DNA from: Chitinophaga filiformis
GTDB lineage: Bacteria > Bacteroidota > Bacteroidia > Chitinophagales > Chitinophagaceae
Direction of reading: 5' to 3'
Assembly: GCF_021646545.1 (NCBI RefSeq)
Contig: NZ_JAKIRP010000017.1
Location: 1 to 64,000, forward strand
Length of the DNA: 64,000 bases
Shown one piece after another: positions 28,116-36,881 of the stretch (positions within the stretch are counted from its first letter, which is position 1; each line of letters starts with the position of its first letter). Under the pieces are notes generated by a model. It saw only the letters and a program-made list of their open reading frames with translations, was not told the origin of the DNA and searched no databases. The translations under genes were made by a program, and so were the position numbers.

Positions 28116-29162
28116 TCATTTGCTCAGGCCGGGAAATTCATAAAGGGCAAGGTGGTTAGTATATGTAGCTAGTATCTTACTGTCAAAGATACAAAACGAT
28201 TTCAGGTGTTGATTGCGAGGAACGGGAATATAAAAACTTTCAAGATACTTGTCCATATTAGTACTGTAAACATCAATAACAGTTTCTGACTGATCTGTCA
28301 ATGAGGTCTCATTGTCTGCTTTGATCGGGCTGTTAATATACAAGTGGCCATGATGCAGCTGGCTCAGATGGTTAGTAAGCATACGTGTGCCTTTGGGTTT
28401 GTACACGATGTCGCTGCTGCCTGTTTTATTCCTGCTGATATATTGAACCTGGTTTTGTGTAAAGGTATCGATGGTACGGGCCCACCGTATAGCCTGGAAA
28501 GCTGTGTCAAATATAGCGATCCGGTTATTGTAATGATGAATGTAATAACAGGAGGAATGCTGGTCATCATATAGCAACATACCACTGGAGGAAAGATCTT
28601 CAGTGAGCAGGCTTGTTTTATAGAGCTGTTTTGTATGGATGTTAAGTTTGCAGAACGACTGATCTGTTGAATTGCCTGTGAAGTATTTCAGTATGAAGGT
28701 AGCTTCGGAGATCTGTACTGCGTTACTATAGTTTGACGGGGCAGGGATCATAGTACTCTTTCCGGTTTGTAAATTATACACAAAAATAGCTGCCATATTA
28801 TATGCAAAGATAAATGCTTCGGGATACATGATATGTATGCTGAACGCATTGGTCAGGCTTGCGCTGATGATACTGTCTATTGGAAGCTGAATTGTTTTTA
28901 TAGTGCTGAACGTAGTATCCGTATAAGCAATGATATGTGGATCATCAGAATGAAAGTACATATTACCATTGTTATTGCCTGCAAAATAGAGCGGATGCGC
29001 TATAGGTATTTTTTTAATCATCCGTAATGGCTTCTCCGAACGAAATAGCCTGTTGAAACCATGTTTTTTTTCGATTGATTGACGCGACAAACGAACGATC
29101 GCGAACATGAAACTCAGCACCACAATCGTGATAAGCAGTACTACTGATACTCTGGTTGTCAT
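28116..29162 (-). CDS. Membrane-anchored beta-propeller-like protein
   Basis: The start at 29162 gives a 348-residue protein beginning MTTRVSVVLLITIVVL, an N-terminal membrane anchor; a longer frame from 29237 would overlap the MauE gene. The rest is almost all beta, with repeated short strands ending in Tyr, Ile or Phe (IHIMYPEAFIFAYN, AAIFVYNLQTGKS, YINSPIKAD), as in six-bladed propellers. No catalytic motif is seen. It lies between the MauE gene and the small Cys protein on one strand, an arrangement seen repeatedly in Bacteroidota as I recall it. Function unknown. Confidence 0.65.
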   Translation of the reverse strand: MTTRVSVVLLITIVVLSFMFAIVRLSRQSIEKKHGFNRLFRSEKPLRMIKKIPIAHPLYFAGNNNGNMYFHSDDPHIIAYTDTTFSTIKTIQLPIDSIISASLTNAFSIHIMYPEAFIFAYNMAAIFVYNLQTGKSTMIPAPSNYSNAVQISEATFILKYFTGNSTDQSFCKLNIHTKQLYKTSLLTEDLSSSGMLLYDDQHSSCYYIHHYNNRIAIFDTAFQAIRWARTIDTFTQNQVQYISRNKTGSSDIVYKPKGTRMLTNHLSQLHHGHLYINSPIKADNETSLTDQSETVIDVYSTNMDKYLESFYIPVPRNQHLKSFCIFDSKILATYTNHLALYEFPGLSK

Positions 29163-29190
29163 AGGAGTTGTGTCTTTAACTGAAGGTGTA

Positions 29191-29607
29191 TTATGCTTTT
29201 GATTTGAAGGGAAATGTGAAGATGCCTGCGAGTGCAATCAATGTGAAAATGACATTGAATACAAGGTGTTGTTGCCAGTTCATACGGGATAATATTCCTC
29301 CGCAGGAACAGGGGATAAAGTAGCTGAAATGCAGGATGGCGTAGATGTATACAGTAAATAAGAGCATCAGTCCGTAGGAGAAATAAAACCCTTTCAGCCT
29401 TGTTGCTGGAAACACGAGCATGGCGGTGGTGATTAGTTCGATGGCCGGAATAAACCATGCGATAATGCCGGAATAGCCGGTAATAAACGGAGACTGGTCA
29501 AGCTGAAATCTGAAGGTGTTATACTGGAGCAGTTTGCTGATACTGGCATAAGTAAACAGAATTGTCAGCAGGACCGCTGGCAATTCAAGCAGTGATTTTT
29601 TTAACAT
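29191..29607 (-). CDS. MauE/DoxX-family redox membrane protein
   Basis: Starting at the ATG at 29607 gives a 138-residue protein with four membrane helices. The diagnostic MauE motif PCSCGGILSRMNWQQH lies between helices 3 and 4, with Cys-Ser-Cys as the redox pair. MauE supports disulfide formation in methylamine dehydrogenase; in Bacteroidota the family accompanies small Cys-rich secreted proteins. It probably oxidises cysteines of the product at 27728-28009 or connects to a thioredoxin-like protein. Confidence 0.82.
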   Translation of the reverse strand: MLKKSLLELPAVLLTILFTYASISKLLQYNTFRFQLDQSPFITGYSGIIAWFIPAIELITTAMLVFPATRLKGFYFSYGLMLLFTVYIYAILHFSYFIPCSCGGILSRMNWQQHLVFNVIFTLIALAGIFTFPFKSKA

Positions 29608-29676
29608 AGCTAGTCGATATTTCTCGTAATGGGTATTAATGTTCCTCAGCACCGTTCGTAGCGGCACGGTAACGCA

Positions 29677-29901
29677 TCATTTTTCCGGTAGTTTCTCATA
29701 GCGGTTACGCTTTCCTCCATATGGACCACCTTCATTTTGCGGCCACCATGAATGGCGGTAGCTTGCTTCCGTTTTGTAAAGGCGTATGTGGACTTTAAAA
29801 TGGTTTTTGCCAGCAGGGATACTTACTGTTGGAACTCCTGCAGAATTGCCTTTGGGGTTTTTACCTTTCCGGACAACAGGGATGTAGATAAGAGACGGCA
29901 T
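29677..29901 (-). CDS. Hypothetical small basic protein
   Basis: A 74-residue frame opens the minus-strand group 70 bases ahead of the MauE start. It is basic, with Lys and Gly-rich ends (VVRKGKNPKGNSAG, GGPYGGKRNRYEKLPEK) and a Trp pair (HSWWPQNEGG). There is no signal peptide or membrane segment. Composition looks more protein-like than random, but I recognise no family and no strong ribosome site. Confidence 0.35.
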   Translation of the reverse strand: MPSLIYIPVVRKGKNPKGNSAGVPTVSIPAGKNHFKVHIRLYKTEASYRHSWWPQNEGGPYGGKRNRYEKLPEK

Positions 29902-30121
29902 GGGTTGTGTATTAATGGTGAAAGATCTCGGGATGATGTTTCGTTTATGGGTTATTACAAGGGTTTGTCACGGTTAACTATATCATGCTAATATTCGATA
30001 CCAGGACGAATATAGAAAAATTTTGCGGTAAATAGGAGTGGATACTCCGGTCATCACAGAAATTCATACTTGCAAAATCATTTTTATATCTTGCCATCTA
30101 GTATTCAATTTTAACCACGAG
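29902..30121. other. Intergenic region with inverted repeat
   Basis: Between the minus-strand redox group and the oxidoreductase gene I see an inverted repeat, ATATTCG at 29991-29997 and CGAATAT at 30007-30013 around a 9-nt loop. It could be an operator or a small hairpin. No strong promoter match is present on either strand. Confidence 0.4.
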
Positions 30122-31387
30122 ATGGAGCAGAAAAAGAACCAATCCAGAAGGTCTTTCCTGAGGAACAGCCTTGGCACGGTGGCCGCTTTTACTATTGTAC
30201 CCCGTCATGTATTGGGCCGCGGTTATCTTGCCCCCAGCGATCAGCTGACCAAAGGCGTGATCGGCACTGGTAGTATGGGAAAAGCACATTTCGGCTATGA
30301 CAGCACAAGGGTGGTGGCCATTTGTGATGTGGACAAGTTGCATCTGCAGGAGGCGAAACAATTGCTCGGAGAGGGTGTGAAAACTTTTGATGATTACAGG
30401 GAGCTGATACAGCTGCCGGAAGTAGATATTGTGCATATTGCTACTCCGCCGCACTGGCATGGAACGATTGCCATAGAGGCGGCGCGCGCCGGGAAAGACA
30501 TCTGGTGTGAAAAACCAATGACGCGCACTATTGGTGAGGGAAAAAGGGTAATAGAAGCTGTACAGCAATTCGGGCGGATGTTTCGCCTGAATACCTGGTT
30601 CCGTTTTACGGATAATTTCTACGGGATGAATACGCCTGTAAAGCCCATTAAAAAGCTCGTGAATGCAAGATTGCTTGGATGGCCGCTGACGGTTACGCTG
30701 AGCCGTCATACAGGTTTTAACTGGAAGCAGCACTGGATAGGAAAGACGGATCTTCCTGTTACACCAGTACCTCCGGAGCTGAATTATGACCGTTGGCTGG
30801 GACCGGCGCCATACAAGCCCTATCACCCTCACAGGGTGCACCAGACCTTCAGGGGCTACTGGGATTATGACGGAGGTGGTTTAGGCGATATGGGACAGCA
30901 TTACCTGGATCCTGTGCAATATATACTGGGGAAAGATGAAACAAGTCCTGTATCTGTGCAGGTGGAGGCGCCACAACAGCATCCCGACGCTGTGGGAACG
31001 TGGTCGCGTATCATCTATACCTACAAAGATGGTTGCCGTATCATACTCGATGGAGAAGGAAAGGATGAGAAAGCTGCCTTTATTGAAGGTCCCACAGGCA
31101 AGTTATATCCGGGCTTCCGTTCCGATATACCCGACCTGGAGAAAAAGCTGGCGGCTTACCCCGACCCGCCTCCACAAGTGACAGATTTTATTACATCCGT
31201 ACGCGAGAGACGCAGGTTTGCGCTGAATGAGGAAAATGGACATCGCTCCTGCACACTTGTGAATATGGGAAAGATTGCTTTGCAGTTGGGGCGTTCCCTT
31301 GAATTTGATCCTGAGAAACAACTGTTCCTGCACGATGAGGGCGCCAATAGTTTAATTGATCCGCCGGCACGTACGTTCTGGTCATAG
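30122..31387 (+). CDS. Tat-exported Gfo/Idh/MocA-family oxidoreductase
   Basis: The ATG at 30122 starts the protein directly at a twin-arginine signal, QSRRSFLRNSLGTVAAFTIV; an upstream extension would bury it. The 421-residue enzyme has a Rossmann domain with GVIGTGSMGKAHFG and the CEKPMTR motif typical of the family, followed by the GFO_IDH_MocA C-terminal fold. Members oxidise or epimerise sugars with tightly bound NAD(P); Tat export fits cofactor insertion before translocation. The HEAT-repeat gene starts 12 bases downstream, forming an apparent operon. Substrate unknown. Confidence 0.92.
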   Translation: MEQKKNQSRRSFLRNSLGTVAAFTIVPRHVLGRGYLAPSDQLTKGVIGTGSMGKAHFGYDSTRVVAICDVDKLHLQEAKQLLGEGVKTFDDYRELIQLPEVDIVHIATPPHWHGTIAIEAARAGKDIWCEKPMTRTIGEGKRVIEAVQQFGRMFRLNTWFRFTDNFYGMNTPVKPIKKLVNARLLGWPLTVTLSRHTGFNWKQHWIGKTDLPVTPVPPELNYDRWLGPAPYKPYHPHRVHQTFRGYWDYDGGGLGDMGQHYLDPVQYILGKDETSPVSVQVEAPQQHPDAVGTWSRIIYTYKDGCRIILDGEGKDEKAAFIEGPTGKLYPGFRSDIPDLEKKLAAYPDPPPQVTDFITSVRERRRFALNEENGHRSCTLVNMGKIALQLGRSLEFDPEKQLFLHDEGANSLIDPPARTFWS

Positions 31388-31399
31388 CAGGTTTGATAT

Positions 31400-32857
31400 A
31401 TGAACATGATGAAGAAGTTACTATCCATAATTTTCTTTTTAGGTTGCATCAGTGTGAATGCACAGCGCGTGCAGCATCCTTATGCAGCGAGGATCAACCG
31501 CATCCTGGAACGATTGCCGGCAGGCAATCAGGAGCAGCTCGACAGCTGTATGATGCAGATCGGATCTTTAGGGGCTGCAGGACTGACTGAAATGGCGTTA
31601 ATGTTACATGCTCCCGGCAAGGGTGACAATACCCGCTTACAGTTAGCATTGTCAGGATATGCCGCTTATATTTCAACGGCTTCACGTGAAGAAATGCGTA
31701 AAACAGCGATGTTGGCCTGGTCAAAAGCGTTGACAGTAACTAAGCAGGCAGAGAACAAAATTTTCCTGATCGATCAGCTGCAGCTTTTTGGTGATAAGCG
31801 TGTGGTGCCGGTATTAAAGCAATATTTATTGCAGCCGCGCTTTTGTGATCCTGCCGTCCGTGTATTGATACACATAGGTGGTTCTGAACCATTAATCGCG
31901 ATGGAAGCTGCATTAGAAAAAGTGCAGAGCGACACCTGTGAGATCTGTCTTATAAAGGCATTGGGCGACTTACGCTATCTGGCTGCAGAAAGCGCTATCA
32001 TTAAAAGAACGCAGTCTGACAATCCCGTGTTGAGAAGAACCGCTTTGTTTGCGTTGGCGAATATTGTGGGTGGAGATAGTGGTCCTGTACTGGAAGCAGC
32101 TGCGGAGAAAGCAGGGTATGGATATGACATCACGGGTGCAACAGCAGCCTATTTATTGTATGTTGCAAATCTTGGACATCAGTGGCCTACAACGCCCGCC
32201 ATGACTGCAGCCACGAATTTATTGAAAAGATGTAAAGGAGATAGTCTGGAACATGTCCGTATTGCTGCTTTAAAAATAGTTGCAGATGTGCTGGATTACG
32301 ATGCCACTAATACGTTAATGATAGCGGCAGACAGTAAAGATCATAAATATAGCGCTGCCGCACTGGTCTTCGCTGCAAGGATTATGAACGCTGCGAATGC
32401 GGAAGCCTGGATACAGAAGGCAGAGCGTGTTGACGCCGGTAAAAGAGCCGCAATAATTGCAATGTTGGCAAACAGTAAGCAACGTGCTGCAATATCTTTA
32501 TTTACAAAAGCGTTAAAAGATAACGATCCTCAGGTCAGAATGGCTGCGATCCAGGCAGCGGGACAATTACAAAGTATAGAGATGCTCAGCCCTCTGCTGG
32601 TTGCCATGAAAACAGCAGATACTTCAACGGCAAAAGCGATAGGAGATGTTTTACTGACCATCAGGAGCAGCGAAGTACCTGGTCATATAGCAGTAGCAAT
32701 GCAACATGCACCTTCATTTATGCAGGTTATTTTGTTACAGGTGCTGGCGCAAAAACAGGCGGTAGGACAGGAGCGGTTGATCAGGTTATTGCTAAACAGC
32801 CCTGATCCGGCAGTTGTACAGGCCGCAAAGTCAACACTGTCGGCTATAGGATTATAA
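31400..32857 (+). CDS. Secreted HEAT-repeat protein
   Basis: The 485-residue protein has a signal peptide (about 1-21, ending SVNAQ) followed by HEAT-type helical pairs over almost the whole length, for example NPVLRRTALFALANIVGG and DPQVRMAAIQAAGQLQSIEM. No haem-binding CxxCH is present. In Bacteroidota such HEAT proteins often accompany Tat-exported Gfo/Idh enzymes; here it follows one by 12 bases, so a scaffold role for that enzyme is likely. Confidence 0.82.
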   Translation: MNMMKKLLSIIFFLGCISVNAQRVQHPYAARINRILERLPAGNQEQLDSCMMQIGSLGAAGLTEMALMLHAPGKGDNTRLQLALSGYAAYISTASREEMRKTAMLAWSKALTVTKQAENKIFLIDQLQLFGDKRVVPVLKQYLLQPRFCDPAVRVLIHIGGSEPLIAMEAALEKVQSDTCEICLIKALGDLRYLAAESAIIKRTQSDNPVLRRTALFALANIVGGDSGPVLEAAAEKAGYGYDITGATAAYLLYVANLGHQWPTTPAMTAATNLLKRCKGDSLEHVRIAALKIVADVLDYDATNTLMIAADSKDHKYSAAALVFAARIMNAANAEAWIQKAERVDAGKRAAIIAMLANSKQRAAISLFTKALKDNDPQVRMAAIQAAGQLQSIEMLSPLLVAMKTADTSTAKAIGDVLLTIRSSEVPGHIAVAMQHAPSFMQVILLQVLAQKQAVGQERLIRLLLNSPDPAVVQAAKSTLSAIGL

Positions 32858-32950
32858 AAAGCGTTTGTGGCATCCTATTTGATATTAAACAGATATCTAA
32901 TAACTCTTATAATATCAATCTATATTAAATCACTGTCAATCGGCTCTATT

Positions 32951-33361
32951 ATGAAATCACTCTTGCTTCTGCCCATGCTGATGTTGGGGATACTATTCAC
33001 CAGCTGCAAAAAGGAAGAAATTATTCAGGAGGTAGTCCAACCTAACCGTACCATTATTTTTGAGGTGAAGTCTACTTCATGGCAATTTGATAATACTACC
33101 AAAACCTGGTTCGCAGAACTTCCTATCGACGAAATAGACGACTATGTAAATCAGAATAGTGGTATACTGGTATATATTTCCGGGGATCAGGAACTCTGGG
33201 AAGCCATTCCAAACGTATTTAACGGATCTACTTACGTCTATACTTATACAAATGGTCGTTTGTATCTTGAAGTGCAGGGCGCTGACGGGGCTACCGTTAA
33301 TCCACCCGGTGCTACAACCTGGGCAAAGGTTGTAATTGTGGACTCGGCTCCTATTCCATAA
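32951..33361 (+). CDS. Small surface-type lipoprotein
   Basis: The ATG at 32951 gives 136 residues with a lipoprotein signal LFTSCKKEE. Acidic and Lys residues right after the lipid Cys resemble the Bacteroidota lipoprotein export signal, so surface exposure is plausible. The rest is a beta-rich domain of about 110 residues (FEVKSTSWQF, TKTWFAELPIDEIDD, YVYTYTNGRLYLEVQ) like small proteins of uncharacterised Bacteroidota lipoprotein families. It is followed by a strong terminator. Function unknown. Confidence 0.75.
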   Translation: MKSLLLLPMLMLGILFTSCKKEEIIQEVVQPNRTIIFEVKSTSWQFDNTTKTWFAELPIDEIDDYVNQNSGILVYISGDQELWEAIPNVFNGSTYVYTYTNGRLYLEVQGADGATVNPPGATTWAKVVIVDSAPIP

Positions 33362-33376
33362 TAAATAGCAGTTTAT

Positions 33377-33417
33377 AAAAAGGGGAAAGGTGATTATATC
33401 ACTTTTCCCCTTTTTTT
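33377..33417 (+). terminator. Rho-independent terminator after the small lipoprotein
   Basis: AAAAGGGGAAA...GTGAT pairs with ATCAC...TTTTCCCC and is followed by seven T. It is the natural end of the 30122-33361 transcript. Confidence 0.9.
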
Positions 33418-33505
33418 ATGCCCGTGGACAGCTAACCTTCAGGTAAGCGGTATACTTCGGGAAACCAGGCACTTTCCGGTTCCTCAACGCTGTATCTTTG
33501 TCAAG

Positions 33506-33588
33506 GTTTATTTATGCACTTAAATGCATAGTATAACAGTTGTAGGTTTAAACAGTTGCTGGTTTAGTCTTATACCAGCATTTTTTTT
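33506..33588 (+). ncRNA. Candidate small RNA with its own promoter and terminator
   Basis: TATCTTTG at 33493-33500 matches the -7 consensus exactly, though the -33 element is weak (TTT at 33473-33475). About 50-80 bases on, TGCTGGT (33557-33563) and ACCAGCA (33574-33580) form a perfect stem followed by eight T, a textbook terminator. Between them lie a short ATGCA/TGCAT stem (33514-33529) and two AACAGTTG repeats. The predicted transcript of about 80 nt has no ORF. It could equally be a leader attenuator for the GH2 gene, but that gene has its own promoter further on. Confidence 0.4.
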
Positions 33589-33689
33589 AATATTCCTCCT
33601 GTGAGTAATAGAGAATTCTCCAATGATGATGCATTATTATTCCTGATTTTTTTCCGTTACCGTCTATCCAATATTACCCCTTCTGTATT

Positions 33690-33719
33690 TTGATTTTGAA
33701 CTTTCAACCTATATTTTTG
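33690..33719 (+). promoter_or_regulatory. Bacteroidota-type promoter of the GH2 gene
   Basis: TTG at 33690-33692, a 19-nt spacer and TATTTTTG at 33712-33719 match the TTG/TAnnTTTG consensus exactly. The expected start near 33726 gives a leader of about 36 nt before the ATG at 33762. Confidence 0.7.
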
Positions 33720-33761
33720 TCTGAATAGTGAACAAGGGGGATTCACTACCTATAAACTCTC

Positions 33762-36401
33762 ATGCTTATTATGGTTCGGAAATTACTGAATGCAACAGGT
33801 CTTTTATTAGCACCGTTTTTACCGTTGGCTGCACAAAGCCAATATGAACTGAACAGTGGATGGCAATGTAACAATATTGCGAAGGTCACTGTGAAAGGAG
33901 AGGCGCTTTCTGCTCCTTCCTACAAGCTTTCAGGCTGGTTACCCGCCACTGTACCCGGTACGGTGCTGACCACGCTGCTGAACAACAAGTTGGTGCCTGA
34001 TCCCTTCTATGGAATGAACAACCAGCAGATCCCGGATATTTATACTACGGGCAGAGATCATTATACCTACTGGTTTGTAAAAGATTTCACGGAGCAGCTA
34101 CCGGCTGCCGACGGACAAGTCTGGCTGCACTTCAGGGGAGTAAATGACGGTTGTGATATTTACCTGAACGGCCACCGTCTGAATGCACAGACTCATTTTG
34201 GCACATATCTGCGCCATTCCTATAATATTACTCAATGGTTGGCCAAAGATGGTAAGAACCGCCTGGCAGTGGTGGTATATCCTCCGGCTGTAGTCGGAAA
34301 TCCCAACGGTGGTCAGGGGGGCGACGGAACCATCGCAAAGAATGTTGGTCCTCAGTACACAGCGGGATGGGACTGGATCCAGCCAATGCGTGACCGTAAC
34401 ACCGGTATATGGGATAAGGTAACCATTGAGAAGACGGGCGCTGTCCGCATCAAAGATCCACAGATCATTACAAAAGTACCTGGTGTAAGATTGCCGGAGG
34501 GAAAACAGGCGCCTGCCAACATACTTGTTGGCGCTACACTGGAGAACGCAACAGGAAAGAGCATAACCGGTACGCTGCGTTATCAGCTGGCGGGCAGTAC
34601 CGCTTCCCGGAAAGTGACATTGGCACCACATGCCACCACTACAGTGCAATTGCCTGATATGGAGCTGAAAGAGCCGAAGTTATGGTGGCCAAGCGGTTAT
34701 GGTCCGCAGGACATGTACAAACTTCAGCTGGAATTTGTGGATAATGCCGGTGTGGATGATACGGAAGAGGTGAGTTTTGGTGTAAGGGAAATACAGACGT
34801 ATTGGAATGCACATACCAATAGCCGGGAAACAGCTGTAAATGGCCAGAAGATATTCATTAAAGGTGGTAACTGGATCACCTCGGACGCCATGTTCCGCTT
34901 CAGCAGGGAACGTTATGATGCGGAAATACGTTTTCACAGGGACATGAACCTGAACCTGATCCGTATCTGGGGCGGGAGCCTGACGGAGAGACCGGAGTTC
35001 TATGAAGCCTGCGACAAATATGGTCTGCTGGTATTCCAGGACTTCTGGATGTCAGGCGATTGTAACGGCAGATGGGTAGATCCTATGAAGAAAGAAGATC
35101 AATGGACGCGCCGCCGCTATCCTGACGATCATAACCTGTTCATCGAATCAGTAGCTGACCAGATTAAAATGTTGCGTAACCATGCTTCGCTGGCTTACTG
35201 GTGTGGTGGTAACGAAATCACTCCTCCTGTAGACATCCTGGCAGCTATCAAGGATTCATTGTTACCGTCGCTGGACAATACCCGTTTCTTCTTCCATTAC
35301 TCCAATACAGACAGTATGTCTTACAATACTTTAGGTGGTAATGGAGACGGACCTTACAATATCCAGCCACTGTCAGTTTTCTGGAACGAAAGAACATTCC
35401 CTTTCAATTCAGAGGTAGGATCTGTAGGAGTAGGTGATTACGAATCACTGGAGCGTTTCATTCCGGCTGCGAATATGAAAGTGCCTCAGAACGTAAAAGG
35501 AGGGATAGATTCTGTATGGGACTATCATAAATACATCCCTTACTTCGATTTTGTAGATCCGTACGGCAAGCCCAAAGATGTAAAGGACTTCGCCAATAAA
35601 GCGCAGCTGGTGAATTACGATCAGTACCGCGGTTTGATGGAAGGATTCAGCGCGCATATGTGGGACTGGTATACAGGGGTGATCATCTGGAAAACCCAAA
35701 ACCCGTGGACTGCTTTACGCGGTCAGATGTATGACTACTATCTGGATCCCAATGCCTGTCTGTATGGTAACCGTACGGGGGCTGCTCTGGTGCATGTGAT
35801 GTGCAATCCAACTGATGGTAATATATATACGGTAAATAACACCTTCAGATATTATAATGATGTAATGCTGGAACTGAATGCCTATGATATGAAGGGCCAG
35901 AAAAAACAGCTTACCCAGGTATTTGCTGAGATCAGCCCTAAGACAGTCCAGAAATATCTCTCTGTAAAAGGAGCGATGGAAAAAATGGGGGCGAAGGAAG
36001 GTATGTTCCTGTCAGCCCGTTTAAGGGACAAAGACCAGCAGGTCATAGATGATAACCTGTACTGGTTCCCTGACAGTACCGGCAATTACTCCGGCTTGCA
36101 GAAAATGGAGGCAGCGAAAGTACAGATCGTGGCACAAAAGGCTGGCGCTGACAGTATTAGGGTAAAGATCAGCAATCAGGCCAATGGACCGATTGCTTTT
36201 TTCAACCGCGTATCGCTGGTAGACAGCAAAACAAAGAAGCGTATCCTGCCTGTTTTTTATAATGATAACTATGTATCCGTATTGCCGGGTGAAGAGAAGA
36301 TCGTGACGATCAGTGGTGAAGCGATCGGAAAAAGCGGTAATGCAGTTGTTACTGTTTCCGGATGGAATTTAGCGGAACAAACTATCAATATTGCTAAGTG
36401 A
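33762..36401 (+). CDS. Secreted GH2 glycosidase (beta-mannosidase/exo-glucosaminidase-like)
   Basis: The 879-residue enzyme begins with a signal peptide ending LAAQS. Domains: galactose-binding sandwich (about 30-210, VPGTVLTTLL, VNDGCDIYLNGH), Ig-like domain, TIM barrel with GGNWITSDAMF, RIWGGSLTERPEFYEACD and the acid/base Glu485 in WCGGNEITPP, the nucleophile Glu551 in FNSEVGSVG, then C-terminal Ig-like domains. The GGxWxxxD and RxWGG pattern is closer to beta-mannosidases and exo-beta-glucosaminidases than to LacZ. It is monocistronic, with its own promoter and terminator. The substrate cannot be fixed from sequence. Confidence 0.9.
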   Translation: MLIMVRKLLNATGLLLAPFLPLAAQSQYELNSGWQCNNIAKVTVKGEALSAPSYKLSGWLPATVPGTVLTTLLNNKLVPDPFYGMNNQQIPDIYTTGRDHYTYWFVKDFTEQLPAADGQVWLHFRGVNDGCDIYLNGHRLNAQTHFGTYLRHSYNITQWLAKDGKNRLAVVVYPPAVVGNPNGGQGGDGTIAKNVGPQYTAGWDWIQPMRDRNTGIWDKVTIEKTGAVRIKDPQIITKVPGVRLPEGKQAPANILVGATLENATGKSITGTLRYQLAGSTASRKVTLAPHATTTVQLPDMELKEPKLWWPSGYGPQDMYKLQLEFVDNAGVDDTEEVSFGVREIQTYWNAHTNSRETAVNGQKIFIKGGNWITSDAMFRFSRERYDAEIRFHRDMNLNLIRIWGGSLTERPEFYEACDKYGLLVFQDFWMSGDCNGRWVDPMKKEDQWTRRRYPDDHNLFIESVADQIKMLRNHASLAYWCGGNEITPPVDILAAIKDSLLPSLDNTRFFFHYSNTDSMSYNTLGGNGDGPYNIQPLSVFWNERTFPFNSEVGSVGVGDYESLERFIPAANMKVPQNVKGGIDSVWDYHKYIPYFDFVDPYGKPKDVKDFANKAQLVNYDQYRGLMEGFSAHMWDWYTGVIIWKTQNPWTALRGQMYDYYLDPNACLYGNRTGAALVHVMCNPTDGNIYTVNNTFRYYNDVMLELNAYDMKGQKKQLTQVFAEISPKTVQKYLSVKGAMEKMGAKEGMFLSARLRDKDQQVIDDNLYWFPDSTGNYSGLQKMEAAKVQIVAQKAGADSIRVKISNQANGPIAFFNRVSLVDSKTKKRILPVFYNDNYVSVLPGEEKIVTISGEAIGKSGNAVVTVSGWNLAEQTINIAK

Positions 36402-36423
36402 TCATGATAACTTTTTAAGGTCA

Positions 36424-36455
36424 GGGGTCGGAAAATAGTATTCCGGCCCCTTTTC
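36424..36455 (+). terminator. Rho-independent terminator of the GH2 gene
   Basis: GGGGTCGGAA pairs with TTCCGGCCCC (one mismatch) around AATAGTA, followed by TTTT. It starts about 22 bases after the GH2 stop. Confidence 0.8.
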
Positions 36456-36713
36456 ATTTTTATCTGAAAAGGGGTATTTTTTACCTTTCCGGACCGGGAA
36501 TGAGTATTCCTGTCCACTAAAAGTGAAAAAAGTTTATGAGCATCTTTTGCGCTCACAAGTCATTGTTAATGATAGAGATTACATGGTTTTTCTATCTGGT
36601 TCCACGATATGGTCTTATTGTATTATTAATATAAAAAAATATTAATAAATAAACTATTTACTATATTTATTACTCGGTTTACACCTATTCCAAGTATTAT
36701 GCCAACATTGAGA

Positions 36714-36743
36714 TTGTCGTTTTTATCTGATTTAGTAGATTTT
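36714..36743 (+). promoter_or_regulatory. Promoter candidate for the Ig-like lipoprotein
   Basis: TTG at 36714-36716, a 19-nt spacer and TAGATTTT at 36736-36743 match the consensus with one mismatch in the -7 element. The leader would be about 130 nt. Confidence 0.4.
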
Positions 36744-36881
36744 TCCGGTATCCGGAATGTCAGGAGCTGGTCGGCTAGTAGCAGGTGTATCCCCATGAAA
36801 CCATTTAAACGGAATCTTATTTCAAAATATTGTTTGAAATACTATCGTAATAATATTAAGAGTTTTGATGAATATTCAGCA

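Larger units (their letters stand above)
33362..33761. other. Intergenic region with terminator, candidate sRNA and GH2 promoter
   Basis: The 400 bases contain, in order, the lipoprotein terminator (33377-33417), an exact -7 element TATCTTTG at 33493-33500, a strong second terminator at 33557-33588, and a full promoter at 33690-33719 for the GH2 gene. The two middle elements bracket a possible small RNA. Confidence 0.65.
36402..36881. other. Intergenic region upstream of the Ig-like lipoprotein
   Basis: The 480 bases hold the GH2 terminator (36424-36455), a second hairpin GGAC..GGAATGAGTATTCC..GTCC near 36492-36515 with no T run, and a promoter candidate (36714-36743). An in-frame extension of the lipoprotein back to 36699 has no signal peptide and is rejected. 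Confidence 0.55.

Noticed and set aside
32867..32950. N-terminal extension of the small lipoprotein
   Set aside because: The lipoprotein signal starts cleanly at 32951; the extra residues are unlike a signal peptide.
36699..36881. N-terminal extension of the Ig-like lipoprotein
   Set aside because: The extension lacks a signal and would place the lipobox about 80 residues inside the protein.
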